Source: CAYWMP01 sp964459445
GTDB lineage: Bacteria > Desulfobacterota > DSM-4660 > Desulfatiglandales > HGW-15
Direction: 5' to 3'
DNA: 62,232 nucleotides
Assembly (NCBI GenBank): GCA_964459445.1
Contig: CAYWMP010000010.1
Coordinates: 1 to 62,232 of the forward strand
In this document: piece by piece, positions 26,024-33,751 of the stretch
Layout of the letters: each line of letters opens with the position of its first letter
Numbering within the stretch: the stretch's first letter is position 1
Made by a program: the position numbers and the translations under genes
Notes under the pieces: model-generated
The model's database searches: none
What the model saw: the letters and a program-made list of their open reading frames with translations, nothing else
Told to the model about the DNA's origin: nothing

Positions 26024-26077
26024 GGGTCCGCCGCTTCGCGCCGAACCCATCGGGGCGCGGATGGCGCCCCGTTAGAT
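26024..26077 (+). repeat. miniature hairpin cassette ending in core GTTAGAT
   Basis: 26024-26064 is identical to 25054-25094. It is followed by CGCCCC and the consensus core GTTAGAT (26071-26077), which opens the next cassette. GGGGCG...CGCCCC forms the outer stem. It looks like a deletion derivative of the 305-bp gene-less element. Confidence 0.55.
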
Positions 26078-26094
26078 GATGACAGGAGAATGGA

Positions 26095-26925
26095 ATGCAC
26101 TTCACCATTCCCGACGTGGGCGAGACATTGGATAGACTGATGACCATCGAGTCTACATTCTTAGGAACCACACAGTCCATCCGTCAATGGGTATCAGAAC
26201 ATCGCGCTGAAATAAAAAGAAACCAATCTCTTTTAGACAATAAATCTCTGAAAAATGACATTCTGATCCTGAATATGTTTCTTGGCACCTTGCTTGTCAG
26301 GGCAATCAAAGGAGAGATGGGATCAAAGGTCTATGAAAAACTATCAGCCAAAATAAAGAACAAAACAGACCTGCTCGAAGCAACCTATCATGAAGTATTG
26401 AAAGATTCGAATTACCGGTGGGGGATTGACGCTGGATCGAGAGTTATCTCAGAGGTCGTGCACTACGTGGATTCCGTTTTGCAGTGGGACTGGCGTGCAT
26501 ACATCAACCGGGCGGAGAGCGAAAGAGATAACAATTATCAAAGCGATCCGATGCTTCGTATTAAGAACATCAGTTTTAAACTGAGAGACCTCGCCTTATC
26601 CAATTTCAGCCCTTACTACGCAGCATTCGACCTTCACGTGACACGTGTCCTTACCAGGCTGGGTTGGCTTAATTATGGATTTCCTTTTCTCGGAAATACT
26701 GACCTGGAAATGGGAAACAACCCTGGAAATGATAAGAATTACCTCTTTCTTCATAGACTCTTTGTTTCACTCTCAGATATGACTGAAGACAAATACACGC
26801 CTGTAGACCTAGACAGGATACTCTGGCATTTGGGCAGATCGATGTGTGGTGCAAAAAGTAGGTGTGGCGCTTGTCCCATCGCAGGTGGGTGTCCTACTGG
26901 AAAACATAGAACGACAAATGACTAA
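26095..26925 (+). CDS. HhH-GPD-superfamily DNA glycosylase-like protein with Fe-S motif
   Basis: 276 aa. The C-terminus has four Cys (C251, C257, C260, C266) in C-x5-C-x2-C-x5-C, one residue shorter in the first gap than the endonuclease III 4Fe-4S loop. Upstream, FDLHVTRVLTRLGW (D179) corresponds to the VDTHVxRVxxRLG segment with the catalytic Asp of base-excision glycosylases, and LDRILWHLGRSMC to the helix before the cluster. A clear hairpin with catalytic Lys is not evident, suggesting a monofunctional or divergent enzyme. AGGAGA lies five bases before ATG 26095. It is alone in its cassette. A role against modified phage DNA is speculative. Confidence 0.65.
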   Translation: MHFTIPDVGETLDRLMTIESTFLGTTQSIRQWVSEHRAEIKRNQSLLDNKSLKNDILILNMFLGTLLVRAIKGEMGSKVYEKLSAKIKNKTDLLEATYHEVLKDSNYRWGIDAGSRVISEVVHYVDSVLQWDWRAYINRAESERDNNYQSDPMLRIKNISFKLRDLALSNFSPYYAAFDLHVTRVLTRLGWLNYGFPFLGNTDLEMGNNPGNDKNYLFLHRLFVSLSDMTEDKYTPVDLDRILWHLGRSMCGAKSRCGACPIAGGCPTGKHRTTND

Positions 26926-26991
26926 AGAGCACCAACTGACTACCGCATACACCGGATCGGCCATAAAGAGGGCCTCCAGGTGATGCAGGCG
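26926..26991. other. short region with degenerate attC-like hairpin
   Basis: GCATACACC pairs imperfectly with AGGTGATGC around 26945-26980, followed by GCGCTAGTG. It may be a decayed attC; no R'' complementary to GTTAGAT was found. Confidence 0.25.
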
Positions 26992-27330
26992 CTAGTGCCC
27001 TGAAATGAATTGTTCCGCGGCTGCTGCAAGAAGTTCGGAACGTTTCATTCCATGTTTTCCCCTATACTCATCCACCTCATTAAGGAGAGATTCGGGGAAG
27101 ATGACGTTAAACCGCTTTTTCGGCTCATTGATAACTTGGCTTTTTGGTTTAGGGATTGGTTTTCCATGTTTTTTAGCGGTTTCGATCCATAATTTCATAG
27201 CTGTCTCTATTTCTTTAAGAGCTTCTTCAGGAGTTTCTCCAAATGCGGAGCATCCTTTAAGCTCTTCGATTTCAGCTATATAATCACCTTCGCCTTCGGG
27301 GTCGGGGAAAATTTTTACAGTATATTCCAT
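26992..27330 (-). CDS. hicB: HicB-type antitoxin
   Basis: 112 aa. The N-terminal half is the HicB partial RNase H fold (EYTVKIFPDPEGEGDYIAEI then LKGCSAFGETPEEALKEIE). The C-terminal half is a ribbon-helix-helix DNA-binding segment (KRFNVIFPESLLNEVDEYRG). It neutralises HicA and autoregulates. It lies two bases after the hicA stop in the same transcript, in toxin-first order, and reads against the cassette direction. Confidence 0.9.
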   Translation of the reverse strand: MEYTVKIFPDPEGEGDYIAEIEELKGCSAFGETPEEALKEIETAMKLWIETAKKHGKPIPKPKSQVINEPKKRFNVIFPESLLNEVDEYRGKHGMKRSELLAAAAEQFISGH

Positions 27331-27332
27331 GA

Positions 27333-27569
27333 TTACTCTCCATCGATAATCTTAATTGCTTGCTTCACCTGATAAGCCTTGGCGGTACCATCTTTCTTTT
27401 TTTGAATATTTATGGGGGTTTCAATAACCGGATTTACAAAAACATGATGGCTTCCACTTACTCGGTCAAGAGAGAATCCGTTATCTTCTAACCAGCTTAC
27501 AAGGTCAAGGAATTTAACATTTTTCGGATTTCTTCTAATCTTTTGATTTTTTTTGTCAGCTTTTGTCAT
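27333..27569 (-). CDS. hicA: HicA-type mRNA interferase toxin
   Basis: 78 aa, the size of HicA toxins. It contains the dsRBD-like fold, with the GFSLDRVSGSHHVFVNP segment including the catalytic His of GSHH, and a C-terminal helix QVKQAIKIID. It cleaves mRNA when free of HicB. First gene of the pair; start ATG 27569. The region upstream (27570-27672) should contain its promoter and includes the palindrome TGTGTAATTACACA (27615-27628), a likely operator. Confidence 0.88.
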   Translation of the reverse strand: MTKADKKNQKIRRNPKNVKFLDLVSWLEDNGFSLDRVSGSHHVFVNPVIETPINIQKKKDGTAKAYQVKQAIKIIDGE

Positions 27570-27614
27570 AGCGTAATGAATTGGAATTTTCCGTTTTTCA
27601 AGAGTATTGTAATG

Positions 27615-27628
27615 TGTAATTACACATT
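27615..27628 (-). promoter_or_regulatory. palindrome upstream of hicAB, possible operator
   Basis: TGTGTAATTACACA is a perfect 14-base palindrome about 46 bases upstream of the hicA start, a fitting place for autoregulation by HicB. Confidence 0.4.
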
Positions 27629-27672
27629 TGTCAACCAGTGGTTGGAGAGTGGCTTTAAAAGCGGGCTGGTTA

Positions 27673-27881
27673 CTTGAGTCTTGTGTTCAGCTAGTGGCCG
27701 GAGAGGCGGTGAGTTTGTTTTGACCGAACAGTTAACACCAGGAAGGATTGAACATGAGTGAAATCGATAAGGAGCGGCAGTACCACATTGGTTTGAAGCA
27801 GGGAGACATCGGAAAGTATGTCCTGTTGCCGGGCGATCCCGGCAGGGTGCCGATGATCGCGAGTTTCTTTGATGACGCAAA
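27673..27881 (+). repeat. 209-bp direct repeat (right copy, in the intact udp gene)
   Basis: Partner of 19045-19253. It includes 81 bases upstream of the udp start and the first 42 codons. At the left boundary the sequence switches from unrelated DNA to the repeat at CTTGAGTCTTGTGTTC. Confidence 0.9.
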
Positions 27882-28509
27882 GGAAGTGGCCTTCAACAGG
27901 GAATACCGAACCTTTACAGGTCATGTGGAGGGCATCAAGGTGTCCGCCACCTCCACCGGCATCGGCTGCCCTTCAGCGGCCATTGCAGTCGAAGAGTTGA
28001 TTAAAGTCGGAGCCGAGGTGTTCATCAGGATAGGCACAGCGGGGGCATTGCAGAGACAAGTGGGCCTGGGAGATGTGGTCATCACCACCGCAGCGATTAG
28101 AGAGGATGGCACAACAAGGCAGTACGTGCCCTTGAGTTATCCGGCCGTGGCGGATCTTGATGTGACTCTAGCTTTAAGGCAAGCTGCCGAAAGACTAGAA
28201 ATCAAACACCACTGGGGAATATGCCATTGCAAGGATGCTTTCTTTATGGAGTCGGAGAAAGGTTCCGAGCCCGTGCCCATAGAAGAACAAAACCAGGCCC
28301 TTTGGAAGACCTGGGAGCGCGCCAATGTGCTCTCCACATCCATGGAATCCGCGGCCATATTTGTTATTTCATCGATCAAAGGCGTCAAGGCCGGTGAAGT
28401 TCTCGCCATTATCGGTCTCACCTATGACGACACCCCAATCGTGGCAAAAGTCGGTATCGAAGAAGCAATCCAGGTTGCTATAGAGGCTGTGAGGATTATG
28501 GAAAGATAA
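27754..28509 (+). CDS. udp: uridine phosphorylase
   Basis: Phosphorolyses uridine (and possibly other nucleosides) to uracil and ribose 1-phosphate. 251 aa of the nucleoside phosphorylase I family, with PGDPGRVPMIASFFDDAKEV, the phosphate/ribose region SATSTGIGCPSAAIAVEELI, RIGTAGAL and the late STSMESAAIFV with the ribose-binding Glu. The start ATG 27754 follows AGGAAGG by seven bases; an in-frame TTG at 27748 overlaps the spacer. Functionally it belongs to the nucleoside cluster ending at 12481, from which it is separated by the accessory region. Its 5' end is duplicated at 19126. Confidence 0.95.
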   Translation: MSEIDKERQYHIGLKQGDIGKYVLLPGDPGRVPMIASFFDDAKEVAFNREYRTFTGHVEGIKVSATSTGIGCPSAAIAVEELIKVGAEVFIRIGTAGALQRQVGLGDVVITTAAIREDGTTRQYVPLSYPAVADLDVTLALRQAAERLEIKHHWGICHCKDAFFMESEKGSEPVPIEEQNQALWKTWERANVLSTSMESAAIFVISSIKGVKAGEVLAIIGLTYDDTPIVAKVGIEEAIQVAIEAVRIMER

Positions 28510-28582
28510 GAAAGAGGGGAAAGAATTTATAAAGAAAACAACTACAGGTTTGAATGATAAGTTATTATTGCGGATGGATTGA

Positions 28583-29092
28583 TTATACTTTCAGACCAAA
28601 AATCGAGCCTTTTTCTACTTGCCGATTATTCCCTTGCACAACTCTCAGTCCTTCTTTTTTGATTAACTCTCCCTCTAGAATATTGGTGTCGTCAGAATTC
28701 CGTGCTTTAAGCTCACGGTATCTATAGGCGAGTTCACGGTACTCTGCTATGGTAACCAGGCCGGTCATCAACTTCTTTATGAATTTGGGATTATTGGATG
28801 TCAGGGCGTATCGAATATCAGGGCCAATCGCAAGATCCTTTGCCTGTTCGACTCCTTTCTTATTCTCGAATTCCCCAAGAATTTTCGGTCCTGGAAACAT
28901 TTCCGCGATGAGCTCTTTGTGCCTATTCGTTTTTGTAGAAGGCTCTCCTGGAAAAGCAATATCAACTGTAACAGCCGGCTTTTTTAAATCGGCCGAATTT
29001 GAATCCCTTGAATCAGACCCATCGGGCTTTGTGGGGGTACTGGGCAGATATTCGGCGGGGCGACCTAATGATGGGGTATTACTTATCTGCAA
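28583..29092 (-). CDS. conserved-looking hypothetical protein
   Basis: 169 aa from TTG 29092, chosen because AAGGAGG lies six bases upstream; an ATG at 29152 would add 20 residues without a ribosome site. The first 60 residues are Pro/Ser-rich and likely disordered (SLGRPAEYLPSTPTKPDGSD). The rest is charged and helical (KLMTGLVTIAEYRELAYRYR). No signal peptide or membrane helix. I do not recognise a family. It lies convergent to udp and downstream of a decayed N-acetyltransferase gene. Confidence 0.5.
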   Translation of the reverse strand: MQISNTPSLGRPAEYLPSTPTKPDGSDSRDSNSADLKKPAVTVDIAFPGEPSTKTNRHKELIAEMFPGPKILGEFENKKGVEQAKDLAIGPDIRYALTSNNPKFIKKLMTGLVTIAEYRELAYRYRELKARNSDDTNILEGELIKKEGLRVVQGNNRQVEKGSIFGLKV

Positions 29093-29166
29093 AACATCCC
29101 TCCTTGGATGTACTAAAAAATTTGACCTCCGTGCACAATTAACATCGACCAAAACAGGTCAAAACT

Positions 29167-29466
29167 TTAGGAAGAATTTTGGCTACCCCCCTTCCATTCT
29201 ATTCCAAAGTAGTCACGCAGTATCTGTTCTTTGGCTTCAGGAGAATTAACGGGTAACCTACCTATTTTTCTGCCTTTGGTGATAATGAGGTCATCATCGG
29301 AGAGGGATACTCGTCCTTTCACTGTAGCGATGGAGCAAATGGTCTGTTGTGTGAAATGGGAATCGGGCGAGGTCTGGTTATAATCACACATTTCTGAAAA
29401 ATCCGACATCTCCCGGGGGACCGTGGAGAATCGATAGAAGGTGCACCACTCCCCATCTCCATTACT
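29167..29466 (-). pseudogene. C-terminal remnant of an arylamine N-acetyltransferase
   Basis: The open frame reads GEWCTFYRFSTVPREMSDF, then EMCDYNQTSPDSHFTQQTIC, a recognisable C-terminal part of arylamine N-acetyltransferases (the SPDSHFTQ stretch). About 100 codons remain of some 270, so the Cys-His-Asp catalytic part is gone. It is cut at its 5' side just beside the end of the thiolase gene. It is unlikely to be functional. Confidence 0.6.
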
Positions 29467-29473
29467 TCAAAAA

Positions 29474-30697
29474 CTAAACCTCCAGGACAACGGATTCGCC
29501 CTGTCCCAGGCCGCCACATATGGCAGCGACACCCCGGCCCCCTCCTCGCCTCATCAATTCATACATGAGCGTCATGGTGATACGGGCTCCGCTTGCGCCC
29601 ACCGGATGACCGATGGCGATGGCTCCCCCATTGACATTGGTTTTTTCTTTGAGGACCTCATATTCTTCCGGATCCTCTCCCGCCAATATTTTCAGGGAAA
29701 CCAGGGTCACGGCCGCAAAGGCCTCATTGATTTCGATAAGATCCATTTGATCTACACTCGTTTCCATTCGGGAAAGGAGTTTATCTATGGCTTTGGCAGG
29801 CAGCGTGGCCATATATTTTGGTTCTCCGGCAGCCCAATCCATGGCTTTGACGGTGGCAAGGGGTTTTAGGCCCTTTTCATCGGCCTTTTCCCTGCTCATG
29901 ATAACAATGGCAGCGCCCCCGGAATTCATGCCCGGCGCATTTCCGGCCGTGACCGTGGGGCTTCCATAGATGGGTGGTAATTTGGCCAGTTTTTCCATGG
30001 AGGTTTGTCTCGGGGGTTCGTCTTTATCGAAAAGGATCGGATCCGCTTTTCTTTGAGGAATTTCAAAGGACATGATTTCTTCACCGACTTTGAATTTACC
30101 CGCCCCATAGGCCTTGGCCCATCGCTCCTGACTTCCAAGCCCCCATGCGTCCTGTTCTTCTCTCGAAATGCCGTATTCCAGGGCCACCTCTCCGGAATCC
30201 AAGGCAACAGGATTAAAGCCTTTTTTCCCGTACCCTAATTCGAAAAGGATATCGATCATCTGCACATGACCCAAGCGCTGTCCCCATCTGCTGGTTTTCG
30301 CTTCGACGATATGGCATGAATTGCCCATATTTTCTGCGCCACAGGCAATCACCACATCGGCTTCTCCGGCGCGGATGGCACGAAACCCCAGCCGCATTGC
30401 GCTCATAGAGGAACAACAGGCTCGATCGAGCGTCAGGGAAAGGTTGTCCGGAGGGAATCCTGCAAGGAGTGTAATTTGCCTGGCTGGCACATTCAGATAG
30501 GGTGCATATTCGGCGGGAATGCATGTCCCGTAATAGAGTTCATTGACCTCTGCCGGATCCAGACCGATGCGGTCTATGACCTCTTTAACAACCATGACAC
30601 CGTAGTCAATGCTTGAGATATCACTCGTTACCCCGCCGAATCGACCAAAGGGCGTCCTTACCGCGCTGACGATCACCGCGTCTCGATTATCATTCAT
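29474..30697 (-). CDS. acetyl-CoA acetyltransferase / thiolase
   Basis: Condenses or cleaves beta-ketoacyl-CoA. 407 aa with thiolase landmarks: nucleophile C94 in RACCSSMSA, the NEAFA motif, GGAIAIGHPVGASGAR with the catalytic His, and AAICGGLGQGE with the second Cys. Cytoplasmic; could serve fatty acid oxidation or acetoacetyl-CoA metabolism. ATG 30697 with AAAGGA ten bases upstream. The next gene downstream is a remnant, so it is probably monocistronic. Codon use resembles the core genes. Confidence 0.93.
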   Translation of the reverse strand: MNDNRDAVIVSAVRTPFGRFGGVTSDISSIDYGVMVVKEVIDRIGLDPAEVNELYYGTCIPAEYAPYLNVPARQITLLAGFPPDNLSLTLDRACCSSMSAMRLGFRAIRAGEADVVIACGAENMGNSCHIVEAKTSRWGQRLGHVQMIDILFELGYGKKGFNPVALDSGEVALEYGISREEQDAWGLGSQERWAKAYGAGKFKVGEEIMSFEIPQRKADPILFDKDEPPRQTSMEKLAKLPPIYGSPTVTAGNAPGMNSGGAAIVIMSREKADEKGLKPLATVKAMDWAAGEPKYMATLPAKAIDKLLSRMETSVDQMDLIEINEAFAAVTLVSLKILAGEDPEEYEVLKEKTNVNGGAIAIGHPVGASGARITMTLMYELMRRGGGRGVAAICGGLGQGESVVLEV

Positions 30698-30983
30698 ATG
30701 CTGATTTGTCCTTTCTTATAAAAATTCCAAATTGACTTATCTTTTAAAGATCATCTTCAAATAAACATGTGAGTATTTAACCGAAGACTGACGCAGACAA
30801 TAAGGATTTTTTTGCCTGGGCGACATGCCCAGACAAAAGTACCATGTGAGTTTCAGTCAAAGGCTTAGATATTATCGCGAAGCGGTGGACGTCTTTTGCC
30901 TCCGCAGGTCGCGGAGGCAAAAGGTCTGTATCCGTCGGCGTCTGTCGAGCGAACAAAGTGAGCGGGCGGCTACTCCTTTGGAA
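30698..30983. other. intergenic with hairpin cluster, no gene
   Basis: Lies upstream of the thiolase gene and downstream of a carboxyltransferase remnant. Contains the paired hairpins at 30816-30923; otherwise nothing recognised. Confidence 0.4.
30816..30923. repeat. two strong hairpins, structured intergenic element
   Basis: CTGGGCGACATGCCCAG (30816-30832) and a perfect 13-bp stem CTTTTGCCTCCGC (30893-30905)/GCGGAGGCAAAAG (30911-30923) with a five-base loop. The flanks (GACTGACGCAGAC near 30787 and GTCGGCGTCTGTC near 30934) are partly complementary, giving an overall multi-hairpin layout like that of 8595-8726. Confidence 0.5.
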
Positions 30984-31340
30984 TCATACCGGTGCGATAC
31001 CGTGCTTCCTTGGAGATCGGGGTCTCTCCTTTTTCTCCAACATTTTGAGGGCCTGTATAATTTTTACCCTGGTTTCCTCGGGAAAAATAATATCGTCGAT
31101 CACCCGCAAGGCCCCTGCCAGATAAGGATTGGCAAAATTTTTATCATACTCCTCAACAAATTTTTTGCGGGCAGCATCGGGATCCGGTGCACTTGCAATC
31201 TCCTTTGCCCAGATAACCTGGGCCGCACCATCGGGCCCCATGGAGGCGCATTCGGCGGTCGGCCAGGCATAGACCAGATCATTGGTAATTTGAGATTGGC
31301 TAAGCCGGTCCAGAATTGGGTTGGCCAAAGGCCCACTCAA
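30984..31340 (-). pseudogene. C-terminal fragment of a biotin-dependent carboxyltransferase (12S/PCC-beta type)
   Basis: About 118 codons resembling the end of propionyl-CoA carboxylase beta/transcarboxylase 12S subunits: DLVYAWPTAECASMGPDGAA, FANPYLAGALRVIDDIIFP, ETRVKIIQALKML and a final PRKHG. The N-terminal 400 residues are missing; upstream DNA is an IS200-like remnant, which probably truncated the gene. Not functional on its own. Confidence 0.7.
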
Positions 31341-31392
31341 TGCTATCCCTTATCTCGAGTTGTTGCCGCAACACCGAGAAGGAGGAAAGGCA

Positions 31393-31828
31393 GTGAGTAG
31401 ATTTCGAAAGTTACCACACACGGTATGGTATTGCCAGTATCCCATCGTCTGGGTATCCAAATATCGCTATCAAATACTCAGCGACCCAATTAAAGATGCA
31501 GCATATCAGGGAGTTGAAACGATCTACAGTTATGCAGGTTGTGAAATCACAAAGAAAAATGTCCTAAGGGATCATGTATACCTCGTGGCGATGGTTCCGC
31601 CGAAGCTCTCAGTATCTGATTTCATGGGCCGACTAAAAGGCCAGACAGCGATCCGATTACTCAAACAGTCCCAACATCTGATAGAAATGCCCAATTAGGG
31701 CAACCATTTGTGGTCCAAAGGATTGTGTTTATACCCTAGGTCTTGATAAGGAAAAGTTCCGCAAAGATGCCAGGCATCAAACTGCAAAGGAACAACAGAT
31801 GGAGCAATTGCAAAGGGGTTTTAAGTAA
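31393..31828 (+). pseudogene. decayed IS200/IS605-family TnpA transposase
   Basis: A frame from GTG 31393 (GGAGG seven to eight bases before) encodes FRKLPHTVWYCQYPIVWVSK, typical of IS200 TnpA. The HUH motif, normally DHVHLV, reads DHVYLV, so one metal His is lost. After 101 codons a TAG interrupts the frame. Homology continues (GNHLWSKGLCLY), then shifts frame to end with LDKEKFRKDARHQTAKEQQ at TAA 31828. Three independent lesions mark an old insertion. Confidence 0.8.
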
Positions 31829-32172
31829 ACCCAAATCCGGCATCAACCAGGAACCCTCCGTCTAAATGTAAAAAAAGACTGCGACTCTTGACATGAGACA
31901 GCGCATACAATATTAAAGTATGCGTACCTTTTCAATCTTCATGGACCTTATTCTCTATATTCCATTCTTGAACTAATCTTATTATTGCTTGTTTTTGTTT
32001 CAAATAGCCTCTCTTTCAACCCACATCCGATGAGCAAGCCTTTTAAAAAAATACTCACGGATGAAAGAGGTCAGAAGGAGGGGGTGTCTGTTTTGAGAAG
32101 GTAAAAGCAGAAGAGGCAGGTCCGCTTTGCGGAACACGCGGACTATAACCACAAACCAAGAAAGGAGGAATT
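31829..32172. other. intergenic upstream of trpB2
   Basis: No gene. A small stem GCATAC...GTATGC lies near 31903-31923. It presumably contains the trpB2 promoter; no confident -35/-10 pair can be named. Confidence 0.35.
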
Positions 32173-33558
32173 ATGGAGGTAAAGAAGATTTTTCTACCTG
32201 AGTCCGAGATTCCACGTCAATGGTATAACATAATGGCAGATATGCCCACGCCCATGGAGCCGCCCCTGCATCCGGGGACGGGCCAACCGGCGGGTCCGGA
32301 GGATCTGGCCCCGATTTTCCCTATGCCGTTGATAGAACAGGAGGTCAGCCAGCAACAGTTCATCGACATACCAGAAGAGGTTTTGGAGAAGCTGCTGATT
32401 TGGCGTCCTACTCCCCTGTACAGGGCATATAACCTCGAGAAGCACCTTGGCACACCGGCCAAAATCTACTTCAAGAATGAGGGTGTGAGCCCGGCAGGGA
32501 GTCACAAACCGAACACCGCCCTTGCCCAGGCCTATTACAACAAGGTTTCAGGTACCAAAAGGATTACCACCGAAACGGGCGCCGGGCAGTGGGGAAGCGC
32601 CCTGTCCATGTGCTGCGCCATGTTTGGTCTGGAATGCAAAGTCTACATGGTGAAAGTCAGCTACAACCAAAAACCCTATCGCCGCATGATGATGGAAACC
32701 TGGGGAGCGAACTGCATTGCCAGTCCAAGCAATGAAACAAAGGCAGGGCAGAAGATCCTCGCAGAGGACCCCGAATCTCCCGGCAGCCTTGGCATTGCTA
32801 TCAGTGAGGCGGTGGAGGCCGCGGTCATGGATGATCACTCGAAATACTCCCTCGGCAGTGTATTGAATCATGTAATGCTCCATCAAACCATCAATGGGCT
32901 GGAGTGCCAGAAACAGATGGCCATTGCCGGTGACTATCCGGACGTTATTATCGGTTGTGCGGGCGGTGGAAGCAATTTTGCGGGCCTCGCCTTTCCCTTT
33001 GTCAGGGACAAGATCAACGGTAAAGACATTGAGATCATCGGTGTGGAACCGAACTCTTGCCCGACTATGACCCGGGGGCCCTTTGCCTATGACTTTGGGG
33101 ATACGGTTCAGATGACGCCGCTGCTGCCGATGCATACCCTTGGTCATGACTTTGTGCCGGCGCCCATTCACGCCGGAGGGCTGCGATATCATGGGATGGC
33201 GCCTATCGTCAGTCAACTCATCATCGACAACCTGATCAGGCCGGAAGCGGTCCCTCAGATGGAAACCTTCCAAGCCGGCATGACCTTTGCGCGGACGGAA
33301 GGATTCATATCGGCGCCCGAGACGAACCACGCGGTGGCCATGACCATTCGGGAAGCGCTGAAGGCCAAGGAAGAGGGTAAGGAAAAGGTCATCCTCTTTA
33401 ATTGGAGCGGCCATGGCCTGGTGGATATGGCGGCCTACGATGCCTACTTGAAGGGTCAACTATCCGATTATGAACTACCCGCGGAGGAGATCCATAGGGC
33501 CCTTGCGGCGATTGACCCGTTGCCCAAACCCCAACAGTACAAAGAGGGGACGATCTAA
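32173..33558 (+). CDS. trpB: tryptophan synthase beta chain 2 (TrpB2-type)
   Basis: A PLP enzyme joining indole and serine. 461 aa, longer than TrpB1 (about 400), with the long N-terminal extension of TrpB2 proteins. The Schiff-base Lys is K112 in SPAGSHKPNTALAQAYYNK, the ETGAGQWGSAL loop follows, and the phosphate cup is GCAGGGSNFAG. TrpB2 usually works without TrpA, using free indole; no trpA is seen here. The start ATG 32173 follows AAAGGAGG. A strong terminator follows at 33587, so it is transcribed alone. Confidence 0.95.
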   Translation: MEVKKIFLPESEIPRQWYNIMADMPTPMEPPLHPGTGQPAGPEDLAPIFPMPLIEQEVSQQQFIDIPEEVLEKLLIWRPTPLYRAYNLEKHLGTPAKIYFKNEGVSPAGSHKPNTALAQAYYNKVSGTKRITTETGAGQWGSALSMCCAMFGLECKVYMVKVSYNQKPYRRMMMETWGANCIASPSNETKAGQKILAEDPESPGSLGIAISEAVEAAVMDDHSKYSLGSVLNHVMLHQTINGLECQKQMAIAGDYPDVIIGCAGGGSNFAGLAFPFVRDKINGKDIEIIGVEPNSCPTMTRGPFAYDFGDTVQMTPLLPMHTLGHDFVPAPIHAGGLRYHGMAPIVSQLIIDNLIRPEAVPQMETFQAGMTFARTEGFISAPETNHAVAMTIREALKAKEEGKEKVILFNWSGHGLVDMAAYDAYLKGQLSDYELPAEEIHRALAAIDPLPKPQQYKEGTI

Positions 33559-33586
33559 CAGGACCCAATTCTAAGTCAATCCCTTC

Positions 33587-33622
33587 GACCGGAGGCCGAA
33601 ACTCGACCTCCGGTCTTTTTTT
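33587..33622 (+). terminator. strong Rho-independent terminator of trpB2
   Basis: GACCGGAGG (33587-33595) and CCTCCGGTC (33607-33615) form a perfect 9-bp stem with an 11-base loop, followed by seven T (33616-33622). Confidence 0.92.
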
Positions 33623-33751
33623 CGTACTACCGATTATTGTTAATTGAAACACGACCACTATGTCCAACACAAGCACCGGTATCAAAGCGTCGTGAGGAGG
33701 GATGTATTTATGCGGCGGCAAAAAAGCCAATTAAAAAGAAAAAACAGAGGA

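Noticed and set aside
14383..26077. CRISPR array as explanation of the repeats
   Set aside because: Repeat units are long, few, irregularly spaced and palindromic, with genes between them; no short regular repeats, spacers or cas genes.
32548..33459. 303-codon minus-strand frame opposite trpB2
   Set aside because: Shadow of the trpB2 coding frame, rich in His/Arg, no ribosome site or family.
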